From: JAVBLF01 sp031553675
GTDB lineage: Bacteria; Bacillota; Clostridia; Christensenellales; CALWSW01
DNA: 38,162 nt
Direction of reading: 5' to 3'
NCBI GenBank assembly: GCA_031553675.1
Contig: JAVBLF010000022.1
Location: forward strand, 1-38,162
The first letter of the stretch is position 1; each line of letters starts with the position of its first letter. The notes below the pieces were generated by a model that worked only from the letters and a program-made list of their open reading frames with translations, had not been told where the DNA came from and searched no databases. Below are positions 17,711 to 25,737 of the stretch, one piece after another. The translations under genes and the position numbers were made by a program.

Positions 17711-18166
17711 TCAAAGCTTATTCGAGAGCTTGACAAGCGTCTCCATGGACTGGCAAAACGCTTCGTAATCTTCTTTCGAGAGTCGAGAGCAGAAATGCAT
17801 GACGTTGCTCTCGATTGCGGCGCGTTCGGTTTCGAGCGAAGCGCGCCCGGCGTCCGTGATGTTGATGTAAGTGACGCGGCGGTCGTGGCTGTCGGGGATG
17901 CGGTCGACGTACTGAAGGCTGACGAGCTTGTCGATCAAGGGCGTCAAGTTGGGGCGGGAGATCGCCATGAGCTGGGAGATCTCGCCCATACGAATGTTTC
18001 GGTTTTTGTTCAGCATGTCGAGGATGTGATACTGGGTCAGGGGCATGGTCGAAGATTTGATCAGCGCTTTGAACAGATTGCGGTGGACGAGATGGTATTC
18101 TGTCAAAAGCTGGGCAATGTCGCCTTCATGCATCATCTGCGCCTCGGCGTTGCGTTCTGCGTTCAT
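17711..18166 (-). CDS. MarR-family transcriptional regulator
   Basis: 151 residues. A dimeric winged-helix DNA-binding protein. 'LTQYHILDMLNKNRNIRMGE' opens the DNA-binding domain, 'ISQLMAISRPNLTPLIDKLV' is the recognition helix, and 'YVDRIPDSHDRRVTYINIT' is the wing with the conserved D-x-R-R motif. N- and C-terminal helices form the dimer. AAGGAGG 7 bases before the ATG sets the start. The gene it controls is not evident; a self-regulated single-gene unit is most likely, since neither neighbour is an efflux or catabolic gene. Confidence 0.93.
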   Translation of the reverse strand: MNAERNAEAQMMHEGDIAQLLTEYHLVHRNLFKALIKSSTMPLTQYHILDMLNKNRNIRMGEISQLMAISRPNLTPLIDKLVSLQYVDRIPDSHDRRVTYINITDAGRASLETERAAIESNVMHFCSRLSKEDYEAFCQSMETLVKLSNKL

Positions 18167-18196
18167 GTGTTTTCCTCCTTCGTTCGTGGGATGGTC

Positions 18197-18202
18197 ATTA
18201 TA
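18197..18202 (-). promoter_or_regulatory. -10 box of marR
   Basis: TATAAT on the minus strand, 31 bases before the marR start codon. The DNA upstream is GC-rich and I see no convincing -35 or palindromic operator. Confidence 0.45.
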
Positions 18203-18313
18203 TGGGCGCGCGACGCATACGGGGAGCGCGTGCGGGAACGCTAACCGTACGGGATACGCCGCGCGAGGTTCACATGTCGATCAAGCGGCATGGGCGGCGG
18301 CTGGGCTGCGATG

Positions 18314-18334
18314 GACGCATCACGCAAATGCGTC
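18314..18334. repeat. Inverted repeat at the end of the small gene
   Basis: GACGCAT, seven bases, ATGCGTC: perfect arms overlapping the stop codon of the small minus-strand gene. There is no T-run, so termination is uncertain. Confidence 0.4.
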
Positions 18335-18538
18335 ATCGACCAACTTGCGGGTCAATCGCTTACGTTCCGTCTGGTGTTTTATGTTTGAGAACCATTTACT
18401 TTCATAGTATACGATAGCGCTTCCTTCTGCAAGTGGTTTTTGAAGTTTTTGTATAGAGAGATAGATCGGTGCGCATGGGTACCCGATGAGCGAACATGTC
18501 AGCGTCTCTCCCTGAACGCGTTCGACAACAGCGCGCAT
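18320..18538 (-). CDS. Small protein with Dtd-like N terminus, possible gene remnant
   Basis: 72 residues. GGAGGT 6 bases before ATG 18538 is an excellent ribosome site, so translation here is likely. The first residues, 'MRAVVERV', match the start of D-aminoacyl-tRNA deacylase (Dtd, usually 'MRAVVQRV'), but the remaining sequence ('QGETLTCSLIGYPCAPIYLS' onward) has no clear Dtd similarity, is half the family's length, and lies in unusually AT-rich DNA. It may be a decayed dtd whose body was replaced, or an unrelated small protein that shares eight residues by chance. I found no Dtd continuation in the other two frames. Confidence 0.45.
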   Translation of the reverse strand: MRAVVERVQGETLTCSLIGYPCAPIYLSIQKLQKPLAEGSAIVYYESKWFSNIKHQTERKRLTRKLVDDAFA

Positions 18539-18577
18539 GGTCCACCTCCGCCAGCATACCAATTCGATTAAATATAT

Positions 18578-18606
18578 ATGATATACGGAATACACGGAAA
18601 AAGCAA
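18578..18606 (-). promoter_or_regulatory. Candidate promoter of the small Dtd-like gene
   Basis: On the minus strand: TTGCTT, 17 bases, TATCAT, in AT-rich DNA about 40 bases before the start codon. Confidence 0.3.
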
Positions 18607-18794
18607 GTATGTTTTTGCGTGCTTCCATGCGTTACCACAGCAAGAAAACAAACCGAGCAACCAAATAAAAAACGCGATGGAAATATCGAAGGGAAAATGT
18701 CGAATACTGTCGAACTTTTAATATAGCATGCCTCGTACGAAGCATTGCAAAGCACTTATAACCGCTCCGTATCATAACGTTCGAGGTGAAAGCG

Positions 18795-19157
18795 ATGTGT
18801 GACGAACAGGACAAGAAAGACGAACTCGAAACCCAGCCCAAAACGAAGACTGACGTCGTCCCGCTGAGTATCTCGCTCTCCGACAGCGACGACGACGAAG
18901 GGAAGTCCGTTTTGCTGACGGCGCTCAAGCACCAGCTCGCCAAGCAGCGCGAAAACCTCAACAGCGTGGCGGAAGCGGAGTTTCGAAACACCGGCCATCT
19001 CAACACGCCGCGCGTCCGAGAAGAAATGGAGCGTTTCAACAACGTTGCATCCCGCCTCCTCGAAGAAGGCGCCCGCTATGAACGGCAAAAAAACACCGAA
19101 GAAGCGGGTGGCGGCGACACGGACGAATTGTCGGACGCGCCAGACGACGCCGATTAG
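18795..19157 (+). CDS. Small acidic helical protein of unknown function
   Basis: 120 residues, strongly acidic at both ends ('SLSDSDDDEG', 'DTDELSDAPDDAD'). The middle (about 40-100) is predicted helical: 'LLTALKHQLAKQRENLN', then 'GHLNTPRVREEMERFNNVASRLLEEG'. The helix-turn-helix spacing, with a leading R-x-x-L and a glycine turn before a second amphipathic helix, is loosely like Spo0E-type phosphatases, but the SQELD motif is missing, so I do not assign it. GAGGTG 7 bases before ATG 18795 supports the start. It is followed by a clear terminator. Confidence 0.7.
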   Translation: MCDEQDKKDELETQPKTKTDVVPLSISLSDSDDDEGKSVLLTALKHQLAKQRENLNSVAEAEFRNTGHLNTPRVREEMERFNNVASRLLEEGARYERQKNTEEAGGGDTDELSDAPDDAD

Positions 19158-19249
19158 ACGCCCTTCACACAGATCCCAGTCATGGTATTTCGATTTGGGG
19201 TTTGTTTCGAGACGCGTTCATGCGTCCGGCAGCCCCGGCAATCGCATGC

Positions 19250-19275
19250 AAAAGTGGTCATATGACCATTTTTTT
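19250..19275 (+). terminator. Terminator of the acidic protein gene
   Basis: AAAAGTGGTC, loop ATAT, GACCATTTTTTT, containing the perfect palindrome TGGTCATATGACCA. Confidence 0.85.
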
Positions 19276-19314
19276 GATCGGCAGTTTCGGCTTTTGCCGG
19301 ACAAGTATTTGCTG

Positions 19315-19320
19315 TATAAT
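19315..19320 (+). promoter_or_regulatory. -10 box of the cdaA operon
   Basis: TATAAT about 66 bases before the cdaA start. TTGCCG lies only 15 bases upstream, so the -35 is uncertain. Confidence 0.5.
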
Positions 19321-19385
19321 GGAATTCGGATGCTGGCACGCGCTGCGTGCACGCAAACAGCACGACGAGGGGGAGGTGTTCGGGC

Positions 19386-20219
19386 TTGCAGCTTTGGTCC
19401 AAGGCGATCGACGCGCTCACAGGCAGCTTTTTGCAGTTCGGCGTGCGTGACATCATCGACATCCTGCTCGTCGCCGTCGTGATGTACCAGCTCATTCTCT
19501 TGACAAAAGAAACCCGCGCCGCCCAAGTCATCAAGGGCTTGCTCGCCATCGTCGTCGGACAGATCCTCGCCTCCACGTTCCAACTCAATACGATCGCGTT
19601 TTTGCTCGATCAAACCCTTCGCGCGGGATCGATCGCGCTCGTCGTGATCTTTCAACCGGAACTGCGTCGGGCGCTCGAAAAATTGGGGCGCGGCGCGGCT
19701 TTTGCGCGTCGTGACGAGGACACCGATGTCGAACGCATGGCGCGGGCGTGTGCGACGGCGATCGCCAACCTGTCCGAACGGGAAATCGGCGCGCTCATGG
19801 TTTTCGAAGGGCAGACCCTTCTCGGCGACATCATTGCGACGGGCACCCGCCTCGACGCGGCGATCTCACCGGCGCTCATCGAACAGATTTTTGAACCCAA
19901 CACCCCCCTCCATGACGGCGCTACGATCTTGCAAAGAAACAGCATCGTCAGCGCGGGCTGTTTTTTGCCGCTGTCCGACAACCAGGAGATCTCCCGCCTG
20001 CTCGGCACCCGCCACCGCGCCGCCCTCGGCGTCAGTGAAATCAGCGATTGCCTCGCCTTCGTCGTTTCCGAGGAGACGGGCATCGTCAGCCTGGTGCGCA
20101 ACGGCGCCCTCGAAAGGGAGATCGGGTCGGAGGCGATCGTCGAGGCGATCGTCGCGTTTTACCAGACGGAAAGCGGACCGCGCAGCTGGCTCTACCGCCT
20201 GTTCATGAAGGGGGATTGA
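19386..20219 (+). CDS. cdaA: Diadenylate cyclase CdaA (c-di-AMP synthase)
   Basis: 277 residues. Makes the second messenger c-di-AMP from two ATP at the inner face of the membrane. Membrane helices at about 22-40, 45-63 and 78-90 are followed by the DAC domain with its DGA motif at 177-179 ('PLHDGAT') and RHR at 209-211 ('GTRHRAAL'). Length fits CdaA (about 270-280). I use TTG 19386 because GGGGGAGGTG lies about 9 bases upstream and the protein then begins like its relatives; a longer in-frame start at 19347 adds 13 residues before the family's usual start. cdaR starts 2 bases after the stop. c-di-AMP typically limits K+ and osmolyte uptake, a possible link to trkA in this window. Confidence 0.96.
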   Translation: MQLWSKAIDALTGSFLQFGVRDIIDILLVAVVMYQLILLTKETRAAQVIKGLLAIVVGQILASTFQLNTIAFLLDQTLRAGSIALVVIFQPELRRALEKLGRGAAFARRDEDTDVERMARACATAIANLSEREIGALMVFEGQTLLGDIIATGTRLDAAISPALIEQIFEPNTPLHDGATILQRNSIVSAGCFLPLSDNQEISRLLGTRHRAALGVSEISDCLAFVVSEETGIVSLVRNGALEREIGSEAIVEAIVAFYQTESGPRSWLYRLFMKGD

Positions 20220-20221
20220 CG

Positions 20222-21511
20222 ATGAACCACGACGAGCATTCCACCTCTCCTCCGAAAGGTGACAACACCCAAAGCAGGCTCCCTGGCTTTTTGCGCCGCA
20301 ACCCCGGCGGCAAATTATTGGCGGTCTTCATCGCGCTCTTGCTCTGGGTTTACGTGATCAACGTCATGGATCCTGCGCCGATGCGACAAAAGACCGTGAC
20401 GGTCCGCCTCTACTTCCAAAACGCCGCCATGCTCGACAAAAACCTGATCGTCGCCAACGACCCTTCGGAGATCCTCAAAGAGATCAACCTCACCGTCGAG
20501 GCCAAGGTCAACGAAATCGGCTATGTCAACTCGGGCAACGTGAGCGCTTATGTCGACCTGAGCGAAGTGCGCGCCGCCGGAGATGGCCAGCGCTTGGAAA
20601 TCCACCCTGACTCGGCCTATGGAAAGGTCGTCGGAAAGTCGCAATCTTACGTCACCGTCGACATCGACGAAAGGGCCGCACTCGCCATCCCGATCGACGT
20701 CCATTTCGAGGGCGCACTGCCCGAGGGCTATTGGCGCGCCGAACCGGTGTTGACCCCCGCCGAAATCGACCTCGTCGGCCCCAAATCCGAAATTCAAAAG
20801 CTCAAGTCGGCCGTCTGCACGCTCTCGCTCGATGGCAGGACATCCAACATCAATGAGGCCTTGCCCGTCTCGCTCTTCGATACCAGCGGCCAACCGATCG
20901 ACGATGCGACCTTTTTGGACATGCTATCGAGTGTCGGCGTTACGATGGACGTCTACCCGAAAAAAACCGTCCCTCTCGACACAAAGGGTACCGTACAAGG
21001 CGATGTCAAGGCCGGCTACCACGTCGACACGATCCAGACTTCGCCCAATGAAATCGAGATCGCCGCGCCGCGCGAAATTCTCGACAGCATTGCGAGCATC
21101 CCTGTCAACATGCTCAACATCGAAGACATGGACAAATCCGTCACGACCTCCCGCCCGCTGCAACTGCCCGAAGGCGTCGTGTGGAGCAGCTTTGCGAGTA
21201 CGTCGATCAACGTCGCGATCAGCGAGGATCGCGGCACGGACAGTTACGATGGTTTTCAGATCGAGATCCGCGGCTTGGACCGCGACCTGACTGGAACACT
21301 TTCGCAGGACAACGTCCGCGTCGATGTCGAGGGGCCGCTCAGCCAGATCCGCGCCCTCCGACGGCAGGACATCGAGGTCTACATCGACGTTTCAAGCCTG
21401 GGCGCAGGCATCTATACCTGGCCCGTGTCGATCGCCCTGCCCGAAGAAGCGCCGGGCGTCACCGCCTCTTGTGTCCCGTCGAATGTGACGGTCACGATCT
21501 CGCAGAAATAG
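20222..21511 (+). CDS. cdaR: CdaA regulator CdaR (YbbR-domain protein)
   Basis: 429 residues. One N-terminal membrane helix ('LLAVFIALLLWVYVINVM', about 31-48) is followed by an extracellular part built of YbbR repeats of about 85 residues; units begin near 'RQKTVTVRLYFQNAAML', 'ALAIPIDVHFEGALPEGYWR' and 'KKTVPLDTKGTVQGDVKAGY', with a fourth, weaker one at about 335-425. CdaR binds CdaA and adjusts its activity. GGGGGA 6 bases before ATG 20222 and the 2-base gap to cdaA show tight coupling. Confidence 0.94.
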   Translation: MNHDEHSTSPPKGDNTQSRLPGFLRRNPGGKLLAVFIALLLWVYVINVMDPAPMRQKTVTVRLYFQNAAMLDKNLIVANDPSEILKEINLTVEAKVNEIGYVNSGNVSAYVDLSEVRAAGDGQRLEIHPDSAYGKVVGKSQSYVTVDIDERAALAIPIDVHFEGALPEGYWRAEPVLTPAEIDLVGPKSEIQKLKSAVCTLSLDGRTSNINEALPVSLFDTSGQPIDDATFLDMLSSVGVTMDVYPKKTVPLDTKGTVQGDVKAGYHVDTIQTSPNEIEIAAPREILDSIASIPVNMLNIEDMDKSVTTSRPLQLPEGVVWSSFASTSINVAISEDRGTDSYDGFQIEIRGLDRDLTGTLSQDNVRVDVEGPLSQIRALRRQDIEVYIDVSSLGAGIYTWPVSIALPEEAPGVTASCVPSNVTVTISQK

Positions 21512-21518
21512 GAAGCCT

Positions 21519-23144
21519 ATGCCGATTGAAATTCGCAACATCCGCTGGGGCCTCGAGGAAGACGAGGCGGCCCTGATCCGACGCGCCGCCGACCGCCTGG
21601 GCATCGGCACCGACGCCGTCGCGTCCTGCCGCCTGCTCCGAAAAGCCACCGACGCCCGCAAAAATGCCGACATTTTTTTCAACTGCCACGTCCTCCTGTC
21701 GCTCGCCGATGCGAAAGACGAGGCCAAGCGCGTCCGGCGAGCTGCCGATCCGAACATCACGCGCTATGAAGAAGCTCCTTTAGAAGCCCTGCGCGGAAGC
21801 CAGCCGCTTCGACAACGGCCGATCGTCGTCGGCAGCGGTCCGTGCGGTCTCTTCGCGGCCCTGTCGCTGGCACGCGCCGGTTTTCAGCCCCTCGTCATCG
21901 AACGCGGCACAGCGGTCGAGCGCCGCGCCGAAGCCGTCGAAGCGTTTTGGACGACAGGGCGGCTCGATCCCGAATCCAACGTCCTCTTTGGCGAAGGTGG
22001 CGCGGGCACCTTTTCGGACGGCAAGTTGACCGCGCGCGGCAAGGATCCGCGCGCCGAACGCGTGTTGCGCGAATTTGTCGCCCACGGCGCGCCGGAGGAG
22101 ATCGCATTCGAGGCCAAACCCCACATCGGTACGGATCATCTGCGCCATATCGTCGCATCCATGCGGCGCGAGATCGAAGCGAAGGGCGGGCGATATGCGT
22201 TTGGATGCCGCTTCGAAAGTTGGGACAGTGACGCCGATGGCGCACTCCGCAGCATCACGATCGAGCGCGGCGGTACGCGCGAGACGATCGACGCTTCCGT
22301 TTGCGTGTTGGCGATCGGCCACAGCGCCCGTGACACCTACGAAACGCTTTTGCAGCGCGGCATCGCGCTCCAGGTTAAACCCTTTGCCGTCGGCGTCCGG
22401 ATCGAGCATCCGCAAAGCTGGCTCGACCGCGCGCAGTACGGCGCTTTTGCCGGACATCCGAAGCTCGGGGCGGCGGATTACCGTCTGGCGGGCAAGGCGA
22501 AGGACGGCCGCGGCGTCTACAGCTTCTGCATGTGCCCAGGCGGCTTCGTCGTTGCGTCGGCGAGCGAACCCGACGGCGTCGTGACAAACGGAATGAGTTT
22601 TGCCGATCGTGGCGGCACGAACGCCAATGCCGCGATCGTCGTACAGGTCGGCCCGGACGACTTCGGCGCGAAGCCGCTCGACGGCGTCGTCTTCCAGCGC
22701 GCGCTGGAACGGCATGCGTTCCAAATCGCGGGCGGTGAAGGTTTCGCCCCTGCGCAAAGGTTGGACGATTTTCTTGTGGGACGCCCCACGAAGCGTTTCG
22801 GAAGCGTCGAGCCCAGTTACCGGCCCGGCGTGCGCGGCGCCGATCTCCACGGCGTGCTGCCCCGCTTCTGCACCGACGCGATCGCACAGGCACTGCCACC
22901 ATTCGCGCGGCAGATCGCGGGCTTTGACCGGCCGGACGCCGTGTTGACCGGCGTCGAGACGCGGACTTCGGCCCCCCTTCGCATCCTGCGCGGCGAAGAC
23001 GGGCAATGCCCCCACTGGCCCGGCCTCTACCCAGCGGGCGAGGGCGCGGGCTATGCGGGCGGCATCGTCAGCGCTGCCATCGACGGCCTTCGTGCCGCCG
23101 AACATATCGTCGGGCGCTACGAACCGTCGTTTGGATCCCAGTGA
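21519..23144 (+). CDS. FAD-dependent oxidoreductase, COG2509 family
   Basis: 541 residues. An N-terminal domain of about 95 residues ('CRLLRKATDARKNADIFFNC') precedes a Rossmann FAD site, GSGPCG at 105-110 with 'LVIERGTAVERR' as the strand-two acid. 'NVLFGEGGAGTFSDGKLTAR' and the C-terminal 'LYPAGEGAGYAGGIVSAAID' are typical of this uncharacterised dehydrogenase family, found throughout Clostridia, often near cdaR and glmM. AGGAA 4 bases before ATG 21519 and a 7-base gap to cdaR indicate the same operon. It is cytoplasmic; substrate unknown. All family blocks appear intact. Confidence 0.92.
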   Translation: MPIEIRNIRWGLEEDEAALIRRAADRLGIGTDAVASCRLLRKATDARKNADIFFNCHVLLSLADAKDEAKRVRRAADPNITRYEEAPLEALRGSQPLRQRPIVVGSGPCGLFAALSLARAGFQPLVIERGTAVERRAEAVEAFWTTGRLDPESNVLFGEGGAGTFSDGKLTARGKDPRAERVLREFVAHGAPEEIAFEAKPHIGTDHLRHIVASMRREIEAKGGRYAFGCRFESWDSDADGALRSITIERGGTRETIDASVCVLAIGHSARDTYETLLQRGIALQVKPFAVGVRIEHPQSWLDRAQYGAFAGHPKLGAADYRLAGKAKDGRGVYSFCMCPGGFVVASASEPDGVVTNGMSFADRGGTNANAAIVVQVGPDDFGAKPLDGVVFQRALERHAFQIAGGEGFAPAQRLDDFLVGRPTKRFGSVEPSYRPGVRGADLHGVLPRFCTDAIAQALPPFARQIAGFDRPDAVLTGVETRTSAPLRILRGEDGQCPHWPGLYPAGEGAGYAGGIVSAAIDGLRAAEHIVGRYEPSFGSQ

Positions 23145-23160
23145 GAAAGGACTATGGCGC

Positions 23161-23865
23161 ATGAGTGGAAAGCAATTGATGGTTTTCATCGGCAATTACG
23201 GGAGCGGCAAAACCGAGCTCGCGATCAACTTCGCGCTCGATGCGGCGCGCCAAGGCAAGTGCACCGCCCTCGTCGACCTCGACATCGTCAACACCTACTT
23301 CCGCAGCACGGAGCAAGCCGATTTTCTGCGCGATGCCGGCGTACGCGTGATCGCGTCGCCCTTTGGCGGGCGGATCGACCTGCCCGTCGTTTCGCCGGAG
23401 GTCGCGCGCGCGTTTGACGACGACTCGCTGGAATTCGTGGTGTTCGACGTCGGGGGCGATCCGGTCGGCGCGACAGCCCTTGGGCGCTACCACGCCCACT
23501 TCGCGCGCATGGGATCGGAAAAGGTACACGCCTACTTCGTCGTCAACGCCCGCCGACCGCTGACCCAGACCGCCGACGAGATCGCGACGCTTTACGATCA
23601 GATCCAGAGCGGCGCGCGTCTTTCGATCGAAGGTTTCATCAACAACGGCAACCTCGCCGGTGAAACGACCGCGCAGGACCTTCTCGACACGCAAGCCGTT
23701 CTCCACGACGTTTGCGACCGCATAGGCAAACCCGTCGTCTACACCTGTGGTTGGCAGAAGACGCTCGACGCCTTTGCCGCCGTCGCTGACCTGTCCGATT
23801 GCGTCGGCACGCTCGTGCCGATCGAAACCGTCATGCGTCCGGCCTGGCTCGATTTTCACGACTGA
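23161..23865 (+). CDS. P-loop ATPase of the ParA/MinD-like superfamily
   Basis: 234 residues. Walker A GNYGSGKTE at about 11-19, followed by 'CTALVDLDIVNTYFRS' (a switch-type strand in which an Asp couples ATP to partners) and Walker B 'LEFVVFDVGGDPVGATALG'. It lacks the deviant KGGxGKT of true ParA, so it does not fit plasmid partition; it resembles nucleotide-binding proteins of Clostridia that are often next to ferredoxin or oxidoreductase genes. The start ATG 23161 follows GAAAGGA by about 9 bases and lies 16 bases after the flavoprotein gene. It may serve the same, unknown process as its neighbour. Confidence 0.85.
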   Translation: MSGKQLMVFIGNYGSGKTELAINFALDAARQGKCTALVDLDIVNTYFRSTEQADFLRDAGVRVIASPFGGRIDLPVVSPEVARAFDDDSLEFVVFDVGGDPVGATALGRYHAHFARMGSEKVHAYFVVNARRPLTQTADEIATLYDQIQSGARLSIEGFINNGNLAGETTAQDLLDTQAVLHDVCDRIGKPVVYTCGWQKTLDAFAAVADLSDCVGTLVPIETVMRPAWLDFHD

Positions 23866-23908
23866 TCCCGTTCGTAGTCCAAGGAATCCCGTAAAGAGGA
23901 GAATTCTC

Positions 23909-24496
23909 GTGAACGAAATCGCAAGCGTTTTGCTGGCATTGGCGCTCGCCTTCAGCGCATGCGCGTCCCACACACAAGATCCGGATTTGCTGCCACCCTC
24001 CCCCGCCCCAGCAGCCAGCCCCCGATTTGACTTCGACATGCAGGCGGCTCGGATCGTCGTGCGCGAAACAGGGCGCGATGTGACCTGGGAGATCGAGGCG
24101 GAGGACGGCGCCTTTGTGGACATGCGATTTTTCCCGCCACATACTTTGGCTGCGATCGCGCACGTCAACCCCAGCCTCGAAACGCTGACATTCTACGATT
24201 TGGCAAGCCGAAAGGCGATCGATGCCTACGCCGGCAACAACTTCGTTTGGCGCGATCCGAACGACGCCAAATCGCTCTATTACGTCTCGTCGGCGCCGCA
24301 TTTCGGCGATCCCGGCGAAAAGCAGGACGAGGTCGTCAACGCGGCGGGCGATGTCCTTTATTTGACGCCGAAGGGCTTTTTCATCGCCGATCTGCGCGTA
24401 TCCGAAGACGGCACGACGCTGCGCTACACCGAAGTAAGCTGGTCGGACGATGGGCCGTCGCGCGAAGGCCAGATCGACCTTTCGCATGCGAACTGA
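23909..24496 (+). CDS. Small lipoprotein of unknown function
   Basis: 195 residues from GTG 23909, chosen because AAGAGGAG lies 7 bases upstream. A hydrophobic stretch ('SVLLALALAFSAC') ends at a lipobox-like cysteine (residue 18), followed by a Pro-rich linker, as in lipoproteins; the lack of a positive charge before the hydrophobic part is unusual. The mature part is probably a single beta-rich domain ('IVVRETGRDVTWEIEAEDGA', 'TLTFYDLASRKAIDAYAGNN', 'TLRYTEVSWSDDG'). It is the last gene of the cdaA operon by spacing (43 bases) and ends at a terminator. No family recognised. Confidence 0.72.
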   Translation: MNEIASVLLALALAFSACASHTQDPDLLPPSPAPAASPRFDFDMQAARIVVRETGRDVTWEIEAEDGAFVDMRFFPPHTLAAIAHVNPSLETLTFYDLASRKAIDAYAGNNFVWRDPNDAKSLYYVSSAPHFGDPGEKQDEVVNAAGDVLYLTPKGFFIADLRVSEDGTTLRYTEVSWSDDGPSREGQIDLSHAN

Positions 24497-24521
24497 CGAA
24501 ACGCGCAACACAGCGCGCATG

Positions 24522-24556
24522 AAAAAAACCTGCCGTCCATGTGGCGACAGGTTTTT
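24522..24556. terminator. Bidirectional terminator
   Basis: AAAAACCTG, 15-base loop, CAGGTTTTT, with A and T runs on both sides; it ends the cdaA operon and the convergent asparaginase gene. Confidence 0.85.
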
Positions 24557-24583
24557 GTTTGCCATTCCTGCGCGGCATGCTCT

Positions 24584-25585
24584 TTAAATCGCGACGTGAA
24601 ACCCCGTCTCACAACGTCCGACTTCCGTGCCGTTGTCGTTGAGGATGATATCGGGATGCAGCGACGCGAGGCGCGCTTCGGTTTCCGGCGTCAGCGCACC
24701 CAAACCGCGCAGCACCTCTCTCGCGATCAGCGCCCAGGGCTTGTCCGTTCCGTCGATCAGTTTGAACGCCACGCCGATCCGCTCCTTCTTGAGGCCGAAT
24801 GCGTAGACGCCGTTCGCGCCGCATTTGGCGACGATGTTTTCGTCGCCGTTGAGTATCGTGCAAAGATAGCCAGTGCCGCGCACCATGTGCGGGTAGCGGT
24901 GCATGCGGGGGATGTAGGTGGCCGCCGCGCGTTGCAGGGCTTCGTCGGCGATCGCTTCGGGATGCGCGAGGTTCTTGAAGGCAATCGCGATTTGCTGCAA
25001 AGCGGTCGCAAAGACCGGCACACCGCAGCCGTCGATGCCCATGCCGATCGCGTCCGTCTCGCTCACACAGCGAATGGCTCGTTCGACCTCCTGCTGACAA
25101 AGCGCCCCGGGCTGCCAATACGCTTCGGGCGCGCCGCCCAGTTCGCGTTGGAGCAACAGGAGGGCGGCATGCTTTCCGCTGCAATTGTGGTAATACTTGT
25201 GGCGCGGGAGTCCTTTCTGGACGCGCGCTTTGTTGCTAGGACCGTGGTAAGGAGCCGCCGGCTTCATGCACAGGATGTCCTCCGAAAAACCCGCCTTTTC
25301 CATGATGCGTTCCATCGCCGCGATGTGGTAGGGTTCTCCGGCGTGGGAGCCCGAAAAGAGCGCCGTCTCTTCTTCCGTCAGACCGTAACGCTTGTCCAAA
25401 CCGCGCGCGATCACCGGAAGCGCCTGGATCGGCTTGGCGGCGGACCGCATAAACACATCGGTAGCGGGATCGCCCACGCTGTACAGCAATTGCCCACTTT
25501 CCCCGACGATCGCGAGGCAGCCGTAGTGTACGATGTCGATTCGACCGCCCCGCGTCTCCCGGACGAGTGTTTCACATGCTTGCAT
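24584..25585 (-). CDS. Asparaginase (AnsA-II/rhizobial type, COG4448)
   Basis: 333 residues. Hydrolyses L-asparagine to aspartate and ammonia. It belongs to the Rhizobium-type family, not the TxxT family: 'ESGQLLYSVGDPATDVFMRS' at about 28-47, 'SAAKPIQALPVI', 'LFSGSHAGEPYH', 'YHNCSGKHAALLLL' (with the S-G-K-H block and nearby Cys of this family) and 'GIDGCGVPVFATAL'. All conserved blocks are present. The start ATG 25585 follows GGAAG by 8 bases. It is transcribed alone, divergent from spoVAC and about 900 bases from the opposing enzyme, asparagine synthetase. Cytoplasmic, with no signal peptide. Confidence 0.92.
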   Translation of the reverse strand: MQACETLVRETRGGRIDIVHYGCLAIVGESGQLLYSVGDPATDVFMRSAAKPIQALPVIARGLDKRYGLTEEETALFSGSHAGEPYHIAAMERIMEKAGFSEDILCMKPAAPYHGPSNKARVQKGLPRHKYYHNCSGKHAALLLLQRELGGAPEAYWQPGALCQQEVERAIRCVSETDAIGMGIDGCGVPVFATALQQIAIAFKNLAHPEAIADEALQRAAATYIPRMHRYPHMVRGTGYLCTILNGDENIVAKCGANGVYAFGLKKERIGVAFKLIDGTDKPWALIAREVLRGLGALTPETEARLASLHPDIILNDNGTEVGRCETGFHVAI

Positions 25586-25737
25586 CGATGTGACTTCCTT
25601 CCTCTTTGCGTCAATATTGGCCAAAGACAAAGTAACACATTTCAAGCTGGAAAGCAATGTATGGCGCGGCGAATTTTCCCGAGGCATGGCGGGCCGATGC
25701 CGAGGAAGACTAGAAAAAAAGCAAAGGGCGGATCCGC

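Noticed and set aside
18402..18755. A 117-codon minus-strand frame over the AT-rich patch
   Set aside because: No ribosome site and low-complexity Ser/Phe/Arg composition; the overlapping 72-residue frame has the far better start.
21780..23195. A 471-codon minus-strand frame opposite the flavoprotein gene
   Set aside because: The plus strand encodes a clear FAD protein; the antisense frame has shadow composition only.
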